NCBI GenBank assembly: GCA_029260215.1
Contig: JAJDDQ010000031.1
Coordinates: 124,001 to 188,000 of the forward strand
Reading direction: 5' to 3'
DNA from: Phycisphaerae bacterium
Lineage (GTDB): Bacteria; Planctomycetota; Phycisphaerae; UBA1845
DNA length: 64,000 nt
Each line of letters opens with the position of its first letter. Positions within the stretch are counted from its first letter, which is position 1. The translations under genes were made by a program, and so were the position numbers. The notes under the pieces were generated by a model. The model did not search any database and was not told the origin of the DNA. It saw nothing but the letters and a program-made list of their open reading frames with translations. Positions 8,193-17,299 of this stretch are shown here, piece by piece.

Positions 8193-9236
8193 ATGGCGAC
8201 CTCATTTACGGTATCCGAAATTGCCGAGCGCGTTGGGGGCACGGTTCGGGGACAGTCCAATGTGCGCATCTACGGCGTCGCGTCGTTGGAGGCGGCGGGT
8301 GCGCACGAGGTCTCCTGGATCACGCACCCCAAGTACGCAGCCGTGCTGGCTGAATGCAATGCCGGTGCGGTGTTGGCACCTTCGGACTACGGCGAAACGC
8401 CGATGGTCGCGATCTTGTGCCCGTTGGTTGAGGCTGCGGTCGGCAAGGTCATCAACATGTTCGCGCCGCCGATTCCGTCCCCGCCGGTCGGCGTTCACCC
8501 GTCCTCAATCGTGTCGGAGTCAGCCCGGATCGGCGATGAGGTCGCGGTCGGCCCGCACGTCGTGATTGAGGACGGGGTTGTCGTTGGCGATCGGACGATC
8601 CTGCACGGCGGCGTTCATCTCGGATGCGGCGTACGCGTCGGGAGCGATTGCCGGATTTGGGACCACGTCGTGATAGGCCACGAATGCGTGCTGTTGGATC
8701 GTGTTGTTCTTCACCCCAGCGTGGTGATCGGCGGCGACGGCTACGGCTACTTTCAGGACGGCGGTCGCCACCACAAGATTCATCACAGCGGGACGGTCCG
8801 AATCGAGGCGGACGTTGAAATCGGGGCGGGATCGTGCGTAGACAGGGCCAAGTTCGGTGTGACCGTGGTCGGTGAGGGCACGAAAATTGATAATTTGGTG
8901 CAAGTGGGACATAATGCGATCATCGGCAAGCACTGCCTGCTCGTTGCCCATTCTTCAATGGCTGGCAGTTCGAGGCTGGAAAATTCTACCGTAATCGCCG
9001 CCTATTCGGGCGTGCGCGAACATTGTGTCGTCGGCGAAGGAAGCGTGGTGTTGGTGCATACCGGCGTGGCCAGTGATGTTCCCGCCGGCCAGGTGGTCAG
9101 CGGATCTCCGGCGCAGGTGCATAGTCGCCGATTGCGAGGGCTTGCTGCCACGGACCGTCTGCCTAATTGGATTCGGCGAGTCAAGGAATTGGAAAAACGG
9201 ATCAAACGCCTTGAATGCCCAACGAACGATTCTTAA
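8193..9236 (+). CDS. lpxD: UDP-3-O-acylglucosamine N-acyltransferase LpxD
   Basis: LpxD adds the second hydroxyacyl chain, to the 2-amino group of UDP-3-O-acylglucosamine, in lipid A synthesis; it is cytosolic. The 347-residue length is usual. The N-terminal uridine-binding domain (TVSEIAERVGG...) is followed from about residue 105 by the left-handed beta-helix of hexapeptide repeats. The KIDNLVQVGHNAIIG segment holds the catalytic His region, and a C-terminal helix (RRVKELEKRIKRLE) closes the trimer. I start at the ATG at 8193; open frame further upstream runs through the family A repeat and is not family-like. The last 26 bases overlap lpxC/fabZ. Confidence 0.94.
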   Translation: MATSFTVSEIAERVGGTVRGQSNVRIYGVASLEAAGAHEVSWITHPKYAAVLAECNAGAVLAPSDYGETPMVAILCPLVEAAVGKVINMFAPPIPSPPVGVHPSSIVSESARIGDEVAVGPHVVIEDGVVVGDRTILHGGVHLGCGVRVGSDCRIWDHVVIGHECVLLDRVVLHPSVVIGGDGYGYFQDGGRHHKIHHSGTVRIEADVEIGAGSCVDRAKFGVTVVGEGTKIDNLVQVGHNAIIGKHCLLVAHSSMAGSSRLENSTVIAAYSGVREHCVVGEGSVVLVHTGVASDVPAGQVVSGSPAQVHSRRLRGLAATDRLPNWIRRVKELEKRIKRLECPTNDS

Positions 9237-10530
9237 GCCCGCCGAGACCAGCGGAAAAGGGTTGTTCACCGGCGAGGCTGCCACCGTACGGTTCACACCG
9301 GCGGCCCCCTGCTCGGGAATCACATTCGTTCGCACCGACCAATTGGAACCTGTACGCATACCCGCCCGCGTTGAAAACGTCTCGCGACGCGCCCGCAGGA
9401 CGTCGCTCAAAAACGGCTCCGTCACCATCGAGACCATCGAACACTGCATGAGCGCCTGCGCGGCGCTTGGCATTGACAATCTCGATATCGAACTGACCGG
9501 CATGGAATTGCCCGCCGGTGATGGCAGCTCACTTATCTTTGTCGATCTCATCAAGGAAGCTGGCGCTTGCGAACAGGACGCCGAGCGCGAGGTGTACCGT
9601 GTTTCCGATGTGATTCGTGTTTCAGAGGGCGATTCCGAACTGGTGGCACTGCCGCCGCTTTCGCCCGATTCATCGACAATGGAGGTTTTCTACGACCTCG
9701 ACTACGGCTCCGAAAGTCCCATCGGCCGACAGGTGCTTTCCGTGCGTCTTTCGCCCGAATTCTTCCTCAAGGAGATCGCCCCCGCGCGTACGTTCGTGCT
9801 GGAGGCTGAAGCCGAGGCACTGCGCAGCAACGGGCTGGGAACGCATCTGACGTATTCCGACATCGTTGTGTTCGGAACCGACGGCCCCATCGACAACACG
9901 CTGCGCTTTCCAAACGAATGTGTGCGGCACAAGATTCTCGACCTCATCGGTGATCTGGCTTTGCTCGGTCGCCACATCGTCGGGCGGATCTACGCACGCA
10001 AGAGTGGCCACGCCCTGAATCACGAGCTTGTCCGCGCGATTCAGAGCGCCATTCAATCCGAGGAGTCGGCCCGCACTCTGCTCGAGCCGCCGACGCTCGA
10101 TATTCAGCACATTCAGCGTATTTTGCCGCATCGCTATCCGTTCCTGATGATCGATCGCCTCGTCGAGATCGACGGTTGCCACCGCGCCGTCGGCATTAAG
10201 AACGTTTCGATCAACGAACCGTTTTTCCAGGGTCATTACCCGGGGCAACCGATCATGCCCGGCGTGCTCATTATCGAAGCGCTGGCCCAGCTGGGCGGAA
10301 TTCTGCTTTCGCAAAAACTCGAACACAAAGGCAAGATCGCAGTGTTGCTGAGTTTGGACAACGTGAAATTTCGCCGGGCGGTCAGGCCCGGCGATCAGTT
10401 ACTGCTCCACGCCGAGACGCAACGCATGACGCGTCGTGGAGGATACCTTAAATGTTACGCAAAGGTCGGTGCGAACGTCGTCGCTGAAGCGATGATCAAG
10501 TTCGCCATGACCGACGCCAACAGGGAATAA
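9211..10530 (+). CDS. lpxC/fabZ: Bifunctional LpxC/FabZ: UDP-3-O-acyl-GlcNAc deacetylase fused to 3-hydroxyacyl-ACP dehydratase
   Basis: One chain of about 439 residues combines the committed zinc deacetylase of lipid A synthesis with the fatty-acid dehydratase FabZ, a fusion known in several phyla. The LpxC half shows the zinc His in TIEHCMSA, the second pair in VRHKILDLIGDL and the catalytic His of SGHALNHELVRAI. The FabZ half begins near residue 295 with ILPHRYPFLMIDRL (catalytic His) and has FFQGHYPGQPIMPGV with its downstream Glu. The start is a TTG at 9211, giving the canonical N-terminus MNAQRTILKPAETSG, inside the end of lpxD. Open frame upstream of it is only the lpxD overlap. lpxA follows after 7 bases. 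Confidence 0.93.
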   Translation: MNAQRTILKPAETSGKGLFTGEAATVRFTPAAPCSGITFVRTDQLEPVRIPARVENVSRRARRTSLKNGSVTIETIEHCMSACAALGIDNLDIELTGMELPAGDGSSLIFVDLIKEAGACEQDAEREVYRVSDVIRVSEGDSELVALPPLSPDSSTMEVFYDLDYGSESPIGRQVLSVRLSPEFFLKEIAPARTFVLEAEAEALRSNGLGTHLTYSDIVVFGTDGPIDNTLRFPNECVRHKILDLIGDLALLGRHIVGRIYARKSGHALNHELVRAIQSAIQSEESARTLLEPPTLDIQHIQRILPHRYPFLMIDRLVEIDGCHRAVGIKNVSINEPFFQGHYPGQPIMPGVLIIEALAQLGGILLSQKLEHKGKIAVLLSLDNVKFRRAVRPGDQLLLHAETQRMTRRGGYLKCYAKVGANVVAEAMIKFAMTDANRE

Positions 10531-10537
10531 AGACTCG

Positions 10538-11458
10538 ATGAGCGGCAATCTGCGACCAGTTCCCAGCCCCGAAAACCACCGCATCCATCCGTCCGCGGTG
10601 GTCGATCCCGGCGCGAATCTCGGTTGCGGCGTCGAGGTCGGTCCGTTTTGTGTTGTGGGGCCTGATGTTACGCTCGGGCACGATTGTGTGTTGCACAGCC
10701 ACGTCGTCATCGACGGTCATACGACAGTGGGCGATCGGTGCGAATTTTTCCCCGGCGCCATCATCGGCAAGGCTCCGCAGGATCTAAAGTTCCGTGGCGA
10801 AACGACTTATCTCGAAATAGGCAACGGCAACGTGTTCCGCGAGCACGTCACCATCCACCCCGGCACGGGCAACGGCGGCGGGTACACACGCATAGGCCAC
10901 AACAACTTCCTGCTCGTCGGCGTGCATGTGGCCCACGATTGCACCATCGGGGACAGTTGCGTTTTCGCCAACGGCGTGCAGATCGCCGGGCACGTGAACA
11001 TCGAAAACAACTGCACGTTCGGCGGCGGTACGGGCATCCACCACTTCGTCACTATAGGCCGATTCGCCTTTGTCGGCGGCCTGTCGCGCATCGCGCAGGA
11101 CGTTCCGCCGTTCATGATCGCCGTCGCAGCCCGCGGACCCCGGAGCGAAATCCGCATGATTAACGGCGTAGGCCTGCAACGCGCGGGATTCACCGAAGAG
11201 CAGATTCTCGCGCTCAAGCAGTCGTTCCTCCGCCTCTTCTCCCGTCGGGCCAGATCGTCGGGCGTGCCCATTGTCACCACGATCCACAAAATCCTCGGCC
11301 AAAAACCGGACACGCACGTCGAATACCTGTGCAAATTCCTCCTCCGCGCTTACGAGCATGGCCGCCACGGTCGCTATCTCGAATCGCTTCGGCATGACGA
11401 CAAAAACGCGGATCGATCCCAATCGTCTTCCGAATCCGGTTCAGGGTCGGGATCGTGA
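10538..11458 (+). CDS. lpxA: UDP-GlcNAc (or GlcNAc3N) acyltransferase LpxA
   Basis: LpxA transfers a hydroxyacyl chain from acyl-ACP to position 3 of UDP-GlcNAc, the first lipid A step. Residues about 15 to 200 form a hexapeptide-repeat beta-helix; the catalytic His lies in GVHVAHDCTIGD. Then comes the C-terminal helical domain (GLQRAGFTEEQILALKQSF). At 306 residues it is longer than E. coli LpxA (262) because of a 14-residue N-terminal lead and a hydrophilic Ser/Gly-rich tail. The stop codon overlaps the GTG of the next gene by four bases, so translation of the oxidoreductase is coupled to it. Whether the acceptor is the normal or the 3-amino sugar is open. Confidence 0.93.
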   Translation: MSGNLRPVPSPENHRIHPSAVVDPGANLGCGVEVGPFCVVGPDVTLGHDCVLHSHVVIDGHTTVGDRCEFFPGAIIGKAPQDLKFRGETTYLEIGNGNVFREHVTIHPGTGNGGGYTRIGHNNFLLVGVHVAHDCTIGDSCVFANGVQIAGHVNIENNCTFGGGTGIHHFVTIGRFAFVGGLSRIAQDVPPFMIAVAARGPRSEIRMINGVGLQRAGFTEEQILALKQSFLRLFSRRARSSGVPIVTTIHKILGQKPDTHVEYLCKFLLRAYEHGRHGRYLESLRHDDKNADRSQSSSESGSGSGS

Positions 11459-12471
11459 CCAAGGCACTACGCACAGCCGTCATCGGAGCCGGTCGCATGG
11501 GCGGGCACCACGCGCGCGTTTATTCCGAAATGCCCGATGTCGAGCTGGTCGGTATCTGCGACGCGAACATCGATCGCGCCCAGGAACTGGCGGACAAGTT
11601 CAAGACCGTAGCCGTTTCGCACGCCGCAGACTTGCTCGACAAAGTCGATGCAGTCACGGTGGCTGTCCCAACCGTGCATCATGCGGAAGTTGCGAAACCG
11701 TTCATCGAACGGGGTGTGGCCGCGCTCATCGAAAAGCCCATCGCCCCCGACAGTGCGACAGCCGCCCAAATGGTCGAATGGGCCAAAGAGAGCGGCAGCG
11801 TGCTCAGCGTCGGGCATTCCGAACGCTTCAACCCCGTGGTACTCGCGATGGGACGCATGAATGTGGAGCCGAAATTCATCGAGGCCCACCGCGTCAGCCC
11901 GTTCACATTTCGCAGTGCGGATATCGGCGTCGTGTTCGACATGATGATTCACGACATCGACATCGTCCTGCACCTGGTCAAGTCGCGTCGCTATCGCATT
12001 CACGCAGTGGGCGTCAACGTTCTGGGCCCGCACGAGGACGTCGCCAACGCCCGCATCGCCTTCGACAACGGCTGCGTCGTGAACCTGACGGCTTCGCGCT
12101 TGGCACTCAAGACCGATCGCCGCATCCGCGTGTTCTCACCCGACGCCTACCTCACGCTCGATTATCAGAAGAAGTCAGGCCTCGCCGTGAAAAAGGACGC
12201 CAATCTCGATCTGATGAAGATGGCCCGCGAGCACGACTACAGCGACCTGTCCCAGATGAGCCATCTCGACTTCGGCAAGATGCTCAAAGTGGAACCCCTC
12301 GTGGTAAACGACGTCGAACCCCTCCGCGCTGAGATCGAAAGCTTCCTGTCAGCCGTCCGCACCGGCGATCCCCCCGCCGTCACAGGCCAGGACGGATTGG
12401 CCGCCGTCGTGCTGGCTGAGGATATCGTCGCGGCCCTTCGATCGACGGATTGGACGCTGGATAACGCCTGA
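11455..12471 (+). CDS. Gfo/Idh/MocA family oxidoreductase in the lipid A operon
   Basis: A 338-residue NAD(P)-dependent sugar dehydrogenase family member. The Rossmann site VIGAGRMGGHHARVY is at residues 9 to 23, and the family EKPIAP motif (catalytic Lys) is near residue 98. A C-terminal beta domain contains FDMMIHDIDIVLHL, carrying the usual catalytic His. The start is GTG, overlapping the lpxA stop by four bases. Homologues sit next to lpxA in many Gram-negative genomes; GnnA, which oxidises UDP-GlcNAc at C3 for 3-amino lipid A, belongs to the same family. No GnnB-like aminotransferase is in the window, so this particular role is a guess. Confidence 0.88.
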   Translation: MTKALRTAVIGAGRMGGHHARVYSEMPDVELVGICDANIDRAQELADKFKTVAVSHAADLLDKVDAVTVAVPTVHHAEVAKPFIERGVAALIEKPIAPDSATAAQMVEWAKESGSVLSVGHSERFNPVVLAMGRMNVEPKFIEAHRVSPFTFRSADIGVVFDMMIHDIDIVLHLVKSRRYRIHAVGVNVLGPHEDVANARIAFDNGCVVNLTASRLALKTDRRIRVFSPDAYLTLDYQKKSGLAVKKDANLDLMKMAREHDYSDLSQMSHLDFGKMLKVEPLVVNDVEPLRAEIESFLSAVRTGDPPAVTGQDGLAAVVLAEDIVAALRSTDWTLDNA

Positions 12472-12574
12472 CCAATTGTCCGTGTCGCTCTGTTCCCGCT
12501 ATTTTGCCGCGACAAACGATCGTATCTGCTCTCCGATCGCTCTCACCAAGACAAGTTGAGCGCTGTCGTTTGAT

Positions 12575-13444
12575 CTATGCTGCATCGATCGAAACAACCG
12601 GCATCGGCTTACTAAACCCTTTCAGTTCATGACACGCGGTTCGCATTGAATTTCTCGGGATTTCGGCTCCACTCGATACGATTTCTTGAAATACGGATTG
12701 CGGCACACAGATTTGGCCAGCTGCGGCTACGCTCATGATGCGATGTGCAAGATTAACTTCACTTCCAAACAACTCGTCGTTTCTTACGTCGACCTCTCCA
12801 ATGTTGATCCCAATTCGGAGATGGATTTTCGAGTGACCTGTATCGCTGGCGATTCCAAGAGAAAAATCGAATGCATCAAGAGGGCACTCAAAAAACGCGA
12901 GAATACCGTCGCCAGTTTGCTTTACTATATTGCCATCGTGCAGGCTAGCGTGAAAATTCAGTCTCCCAAAATGGCTTGAAAGAATCTTGTCCCACGCGAT
13001 GTCGCCTAGTTTATTGTTGAGTAGCGAACTATCACAAATATCTGAAAAAACAACTGAGATTTTTCTGCGCCCGTGCCGAAAATACGAATCTGCGCGATTA
13101 GTTATCCGATCACGTTCGACCAACAATTCTTTCTCTCCCCATCTCGTTTTCAATGTGTAACGACGTACTATTTGCTCGAATCCCAGCGATGTAAGGCTGG
13201 CAGTCCAGCTACTGTGGCCATGCTTCAGATAATGGTAGCTTGGGTCTTCTTCGCGGTCGTACCAAAGCGGTTGGCAAAAATACTGTGCAGAGATGTGACC
13301 ATTAGTCGTGACAAAAGTACCGGTTAAGATTCCTTGATAATCTGTTCGTACTAAATTAGCTGCAAAATCGGAAGCTTGATTCTCGGCGTAAATCGCGGCG
13401 TTGAATTTGAGTGACTCGCAAAATGATTGCAAAACGCCTTGCAA
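12575..13444 (-). CDS. Class III adenylate/guanylate cyclase, probably the 3' part of an interrupted gene
   Basis: Residues about 130 to 285 form a class III nucleotidyl cyclase catalytic domain. The first metal Asp is in VVFSDICDSS, the second in KQTGDGILAFF (with the substrate Lys), and VNLAHRI carries the transition-state Asn and Arg. The N-terminal 125 residues (CESLKFNAAIYAENQ...) look like a sensor domain. The only start is a TTG without ribosome site, and no in-frame ATG follows before the catalytic core. The same frame continues upstream through a single TAG at 13508-13510 into the next feature, so this may be a broken gene. Base composition is visibly richer in A/T than the neighbours, suggesting transfer. 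Confidence 0.7.
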   Translation of the reverse strand: MQGVLQSFCESLKFNAAIYAENQASDFAANLVRTDYQGILTGTFVTTNGHISAQYFCQPLWYDREEDPSYHYLKHGHSSWTASLTSLGFEQIVRRYTLKTRWGEKELLVERDRITNRADSYFRHGRRKISVVFSDICDSSLLNNKLGDIAWDKILSSHFGRLNFHASLHDGNIVKQTGDGILAFFECPLDAFDFSLGIASDTGHSKIHLRIGINIGEVDVRNDELFGSEVNLAHRIMSVAAAGQICVPQSVFQEIVSSGAEIPRNSMRTACHELKGFSKPMPVVSIDAA

Positions 13445-13507
13445 GTTATTGATTGCAGCACTTTCCGCGGTCGCGGCGGCCTCGGCGGCTGAAGTCGCAT
13501 TTCGATT

Positions 13508-13858
13508 CTAATACATGCGGCCGTGCGCTGTGCCAGCGCCGCCTCCGGTTGTTCGTTTGAGCGAGCCTTCGACGGTTCCTGCAGCTTGCCGAACATGGTT
13601 GGCTGCCTGCTGCAGATGGTACGCAAACCTTGTTTTTTCATCCAGTAGTCCCATTGCGCGACAAGCCGCAATGGAAACACAAGCGTCAATCACATTGAGA
13701 TATTGGCCCAGTTTGCGAAATTGCGTTGGGTGCGTCGTCCACTCTGGCAGCCAGCATAGTGGCTGTACGCGCATCGCACAGCGAGCCGATATTGCTGATT
13801 TGGAATGTATCGGGAGGGATTGGATTTTGGTCTTTGTTAGCGGTGGCGTGGATTCCAT
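13508..13858 (-). pseudogene. Possible 5' part of the interrupted cyclase gene
   Basis: A 116-residue open frame lies in the same frame as the cyclase, separated only by one TAG and 21 sense codons (NRNATSAAEAAATAESAAI and onward) that read like a normal Ala-rich helix. Its middle (GQYLNVIDACVSIAACRAMG then LLDEKTRFAYHLQQAANHV) is helical and protein-like. The region after the TAG has no good start codon. I therefore read the pair as one ancestral sensor-cyclase gene cut by a nonsense mutation. Alternatives are two separate genes, or readthrough. I recognise no family in the N-terminal piece. A TGA lies in frame 60 bases before its ATG. Confidence 0.4.
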
Positions 13859-13973
13859 TCTTAATACGCTTCCAATACGAGTAGGATCAAATCTCCAATG
13901 GCATATTGATCACTCGTTTTTTCGCAGTGTAAGGAGAACATGCAAACGGCTTTCTGCACCTACGCAGCCTCGT

Positions 13974-16685
13974 TCACTTACTCTCCAACCAATTCAACCC
14001 CGAATCAATATCCACCGCCAGAGGCACATCCAGCGGAATCGCGTGCGTCATCTTCTCCCGAATCATGTCCGACTCAGCCTCAACACGCGACGCTGGCGTC
14101 TCGAAGACCAGTTCATCGTGAACTTGCAGCAACATACGCGACGGCCGATTCTCTCTGTGGATCGCGTCTTGAATATCGATCATAGCCCGCTTGATCAGAT
14201 CGGCAGCGCTGCCCTGCACGACGGTATTCACAGCCAACCGCTCCGCCATCGCGGACCGCTGTTTGTTACGCGAATCGAGACCGTCAATAGGGCGACGCCG
14301 ACCTAGAATCGTCTCGGCGAAACCCACCTCGCGAGCCTTTTTGATGCACGCGTCGATGAACGTGCGAATGCCAGGGTAACGCTCGAAATACGTGTCGATG
14401 AACGTCTTGGCTTCCGCCATCGAAACACCAATCGACCGCGACAAGCCAAACGCGGTCTGACCATAAACAATGCCGAAATTGACCGCTTTGGCTGCACTGC
14501 GCTGCGCACGCGTTACGTCGCCCAACGACACGCCGTTCACCTGTGCAGCTACAAAGGCGTGAATGTCCTGCCCCTCGCGAAAGGCCTGCATCAGATTCTC
14601 GTCGCGACACATGTGGGCCAATATACGCAACTCGACCTGCGAATAATCCGCCACGATGAGCATGTTTTTCGGTGTGCCGGCTACGAACGCTTTACGAATC
14701 TTTCGGCCCGTCTCCGTGCGGATCGGAATGTTCTGCAAGTTCGGATCGCTGGAAGACAGTCGCCCGGTGATGGCACCGATCTGATTGAACGAACTGTGTA
14801 TCCGGCCCGTGCGTTTGCAAACCATATTGGGCAGCGAATCGACGTACGTGCTCTTGAGTTTGGTCAGCTCGCGGTATTCGAGCACCAGCTTGGGAATGTC
14901 GTTCGTGGCTGTTTCCACCAGCGTTGCCAGCGTATCCGCATCCGTGCTCCGACCGGTCTTCGTCTTGCGCACGACCTCCAACCCCTGCTCGTCGAACAGC
15001 ACGTTGGCCAACTGTTTGGTCGAATCGATATTGAACGTGTGACCAGCCGCACAATGAATTTCCTCGGTGAGCTTGTCGAGTCGTTCAGTGATTTCAACGC
15101 TCATTTCCGTCAGTACGGACGCGTTCAAAGCGATTCCGTTGTGCTCCATCTCAGCCAGCACTTCGACGAGCGGCATCTCGACGTCTTCAAACACGCGGCA
15201 AAGCGGGGATGATTCGATTTGGGGTTTGAAGAACTCGAACAGTCGCCAGGTAAAGTCCGCGTCCTCGCCCGCGTATTCGCACACACGGGCTGCGTCCACC
15301 TGATCGATCGTGATCTGATCGCGCCCCTTGCCGATGAGATCGGAAATCGGAATCATCGCATGGCCGAGGCAGTCACGGGCCAAAGCGTCCAGCCCGTGCG
15401 ACGAGCGCAGCGGATCGAGCACATATGACGCGATGAGCGTATCGAAGAAAGGCCCAACGACGTTAAGACCCGCCTGCCGCAGGACGACTGTGTCGTACTT
15501 GAGGTTTTGGCCACACTTGAGACGCTTCGGATCGGCGAAGATCGGCGATAGTTTTTCAACGACGAGTTCAACCGGCAGCGTCGCGCCCATCGCAGCCCGA
15601 ACAGGAATGTACACGCCTGAACCCGATTCCCAACTGATCGATATCCCCGCCAGCTTGCACGCCACCGGATTCAAACCCGTCGTCTCGGTATCGAATGCGA
15701 AGGCGGTCGTTTTCGCGAGGTCAGCCACAAGCGCGTCGAGTTTCTCGGGCGTATCGGCGAGTGTGTATTCCCCGCGCGAGGACTCCGTTACGAGAGCGGC
15801 TGACTCGACGGCTGCCCCGTCACCATCGACCGCCAACTCCGCCAACTGCTCCGTCATGCGATGCAGGCCGAGGGTTTCAAAGATCGGCAACAGGCGCTCG
15901 CTTTTCAACCCCGTGAAGCGGGCGGATTCCAGATCGAATTCGATCGGCACGTCTCTGCGCAATGTGACAAGCTGTCGCGTCAGGTCCATTTTGCTCGCGA
16001 ATTCCTTCACCCTGTCGCGCTGCTTAGGCCTCAGATCGTCGGCATGATCGACGACGGCCGCTGCGGACCCGTATTTCTCGATCAGCTTGATCGCCGTCTT
16101 CGGACCCACACCCTCGATGCCGGGAATGTTGTCCACCGAATCGCCGGTCAGTGTTTGAATCTCGACAGATTGCTCCGGTGTGAAACCCTTGTTCGCCACA
16201 AGGCCTGCCGCGTCGATGATTTCGCCCTTGATCGGGTCGAACAGCCGGACACGGTCGCCGATAAGTTGGTACAAATCCTTGTCGCGGCTGACCAGGACCA
16301 CATCGACGTCCATCTCGGGTGCCCGGTCTGCCAGCGTCGCGAGCACGTCGTCCGCCTCGAATCCTTCGGCGGACAGAATCGGGATTTCTGCAGCCCGGAC
16401 GATCTCGAAAATGCGGTTCGCCTGCGGGGCGAAATCCTCCGGAGGCGGCTCGCGATTGGCTTTGTATTCGGCGTAAAGGTCGCGGCGGAAGACGGTTGCG
16501 TCGCTGATGTCGACAGCCATCGCCAGATAATCGGGCTTTTGCTTGCGAATAAAATTGAACAGCGTGCCGCAGAACGCGTGAACAGCCTTGGTCGGTTCGC
16601 CCGTGGGCGATGAAAGGCGGCCGAAGGGCGCGTAGTAGGCCCGAAAAATGAGATAGTGACCATCAATGATGTAGAACGTGCTCAT
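13974..16685 (-). CDS. polA: DNA polymerase I
   Basis: A full-length, 903-residue polymerase for Okazaki-fragment processing and repair. The N-terminal 5'-nuclease domain (residues 1 to 290) shows EGFEADDVLATLA and GVGPKTAIKLIEKYG. The 3'-5' exonuclease domain is intact by motif: DTETTGLN, QNLKYDTVV and YAGEDAD carry the three acidic sites, so it should proofread, unlike Taq-type enzymes. In the polymerase domain I see motif A DYSQVELRI, motif B RSAAKAVNFGIVYGQTAFG and motif C QVHDELVFE. I start at MSTFYIIDGHYLIFRAYY (16685); the open frame has five more residues. It stands alone. Confidence 0.96.
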   Translation of the reverse strand: MSTFYIIDGHYLIFRAYYAPFGRLSSPTGEPTKAVHAFCGTLFNFIRKQKPDYLAMAVDISDATVFRRDLYAEYKANREPPPEDFAPQANRIFEIVRAAEIPILSAEGFEADDVLATLADRAPEMDVDVVLVSRDKDLYQLIGDRVRLFDPIKGEIIDAAGLVANKGFTPEQSVEIQTLTGDSVDNIPGIEGVGPKTAIKLIEKYGSAAAVVDHADDLRPKQRDRVKEFASKMDLTRQLVTLRRDVPIEFDLESARFTGLKSERLLPIFETLGLHRMTEQLAELAVDGDGAAVESAALVTESSRGEYTLADTPEKLDALVADLAKTTAFAFDTETTGLNPVACKLAGISISWESGSGVYIPVRAAMGATLPVELVVEKLSPIFADPKRLKCGQNLKYDTVVLRQAGLNVVGPFFDTLIASYVLDPLRSSHGLDALARDCLGHAMIPISDLIGKGRDQITIDQVDAARVCEYAGEDADFTWRLFEFFKPQIESSPLCRVFEDVEMPLVEVLAEMEHNGIALNASVLTEMSVEITERLDKLTEEIHCAAGHTFNIDSTKQLANVLFDEQGLEVVRKTKTGRSTDADTLATLVETATNDIPKLVLEYRELTKLKSTYVDSLPNMVCKRTGRIHSSFNQIGAITGRLSSSDPNLQNIPIRTETGRKIRKAFVAGTPKNMLIVADYSQVELRILAHMCRDENLMQAFREGQDIHAFVAAQVNGVSLGDVTRAQRSAAKAVNFGIVYGQTAFGLSRSIGVSMAEAKTFIDTYFERYPGIRTFIDACIKKAREVGFAETILGRRRPIDGLDSRNKQRSAMAERLAVNTVVQGSAADLIKRAMIDIQDAIHRENRPSRMLLQVHDELVFETPASRVEAESDMIREKMTHAIPLDVPLAVDIDSGLNWLESK

Positions 16686-17299
16686 ACCCAGCCTCAGCAT
16701 GTCGTGCCCGGCGACGGCGGTCTCGAACGATCCCGCCTCGGGTCAAGTTTGGTCGCGAAGGCTGACGCTGGCAAATGATCGGGCGGGCATCTTGCCCCCG
16801 GCCAATCAAGCGTCGCGAGAAATCGTCGAGGGTTACGTCCTGAAACGCACCAAAAACCGGCACGACACGATGATCGAATCGTACGATTCGGGTGAATTTG
16901 TTCGAAACCGGTTCATGATCTAGGGAGGGTAGAGGTATGGGAGCAGGCATTCGAAATCGCATTCGCCCGATCGAAGGACCGTGGTATCGCGCGACGCCGC
17001 CCCTGCCATGCCCCGGTGCTCCGCCCAGCGTGTCGGTCGGTATCAAGAAAGCCGTCGCTGTCCGATTCGACCCTTGTAGACGAACACGTCGAGGTCGCGT
17101 GACCTGGACATCCGCCCGCATGCCATCCAACGACTGATTCGCAGGCGTCTCCAATCGCCTGGCACCCGCGTCACAGCGGGAGTGGTCGCCGCTTTGCCGA
17201 GATTTTGAAATCTGCCGCCCCCCAGCGCATGCCGAACAGCCCCGTCACGGCGGGACTGTTCGGGTCGTTTGTTTGAGCGGGTTCTGCCAGCTGCCTACG
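16686..17299. other. Gap of about 600 bases between polA and the pilin gene
   Basis: Short open frames exist on both strands but none has a recognisable product. One + strand frame at 16937 has a GAGGGTAGAGGT stretch before its ATG and would encode a 66-residue Arg-rich peptide; I do not trust it. The right-hand part holds two related hairpins, listed separately. The polA promoter must lie at the left end. Confidence 0.5.
17165..17262. repeat. Two related hairpins near the pilin gene, possible terminator
   Basis: Hairpin 1: CCCGC (17165-17169) and GCGGG (17176-17180) around GTCACA. Hairpin 2 is stronger: CGAACAG (17233-17239) pairs with CTGTTCG (17256-17262), extended inwards by CCCG and CGGG around TCACGG, with one mismatch. 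Both share a CCCG..TCAC..GGGA core. The second lies just beyond the stop of the minus-strand pilin gene and could end its transcript, but there is no T-run on that side. Confidence 0.4.

Noticed and set aside
13940-14185. A plus-strand frame with a good ribosome site (AAGGAG then ATG)
   Set aside because: Most of it runs opposite the 3' end of polA, and the peptide is Ser/Thr/Pro/Arg-rich without any feature; the site is probably chance.
16678-17137. Two small plus-strand frames upstream of polA
   Set aside because: One overlaps the polA start on the opposite strand; the other has a purine-rich leader but its Arg/Pro-rich product resembles nothing.
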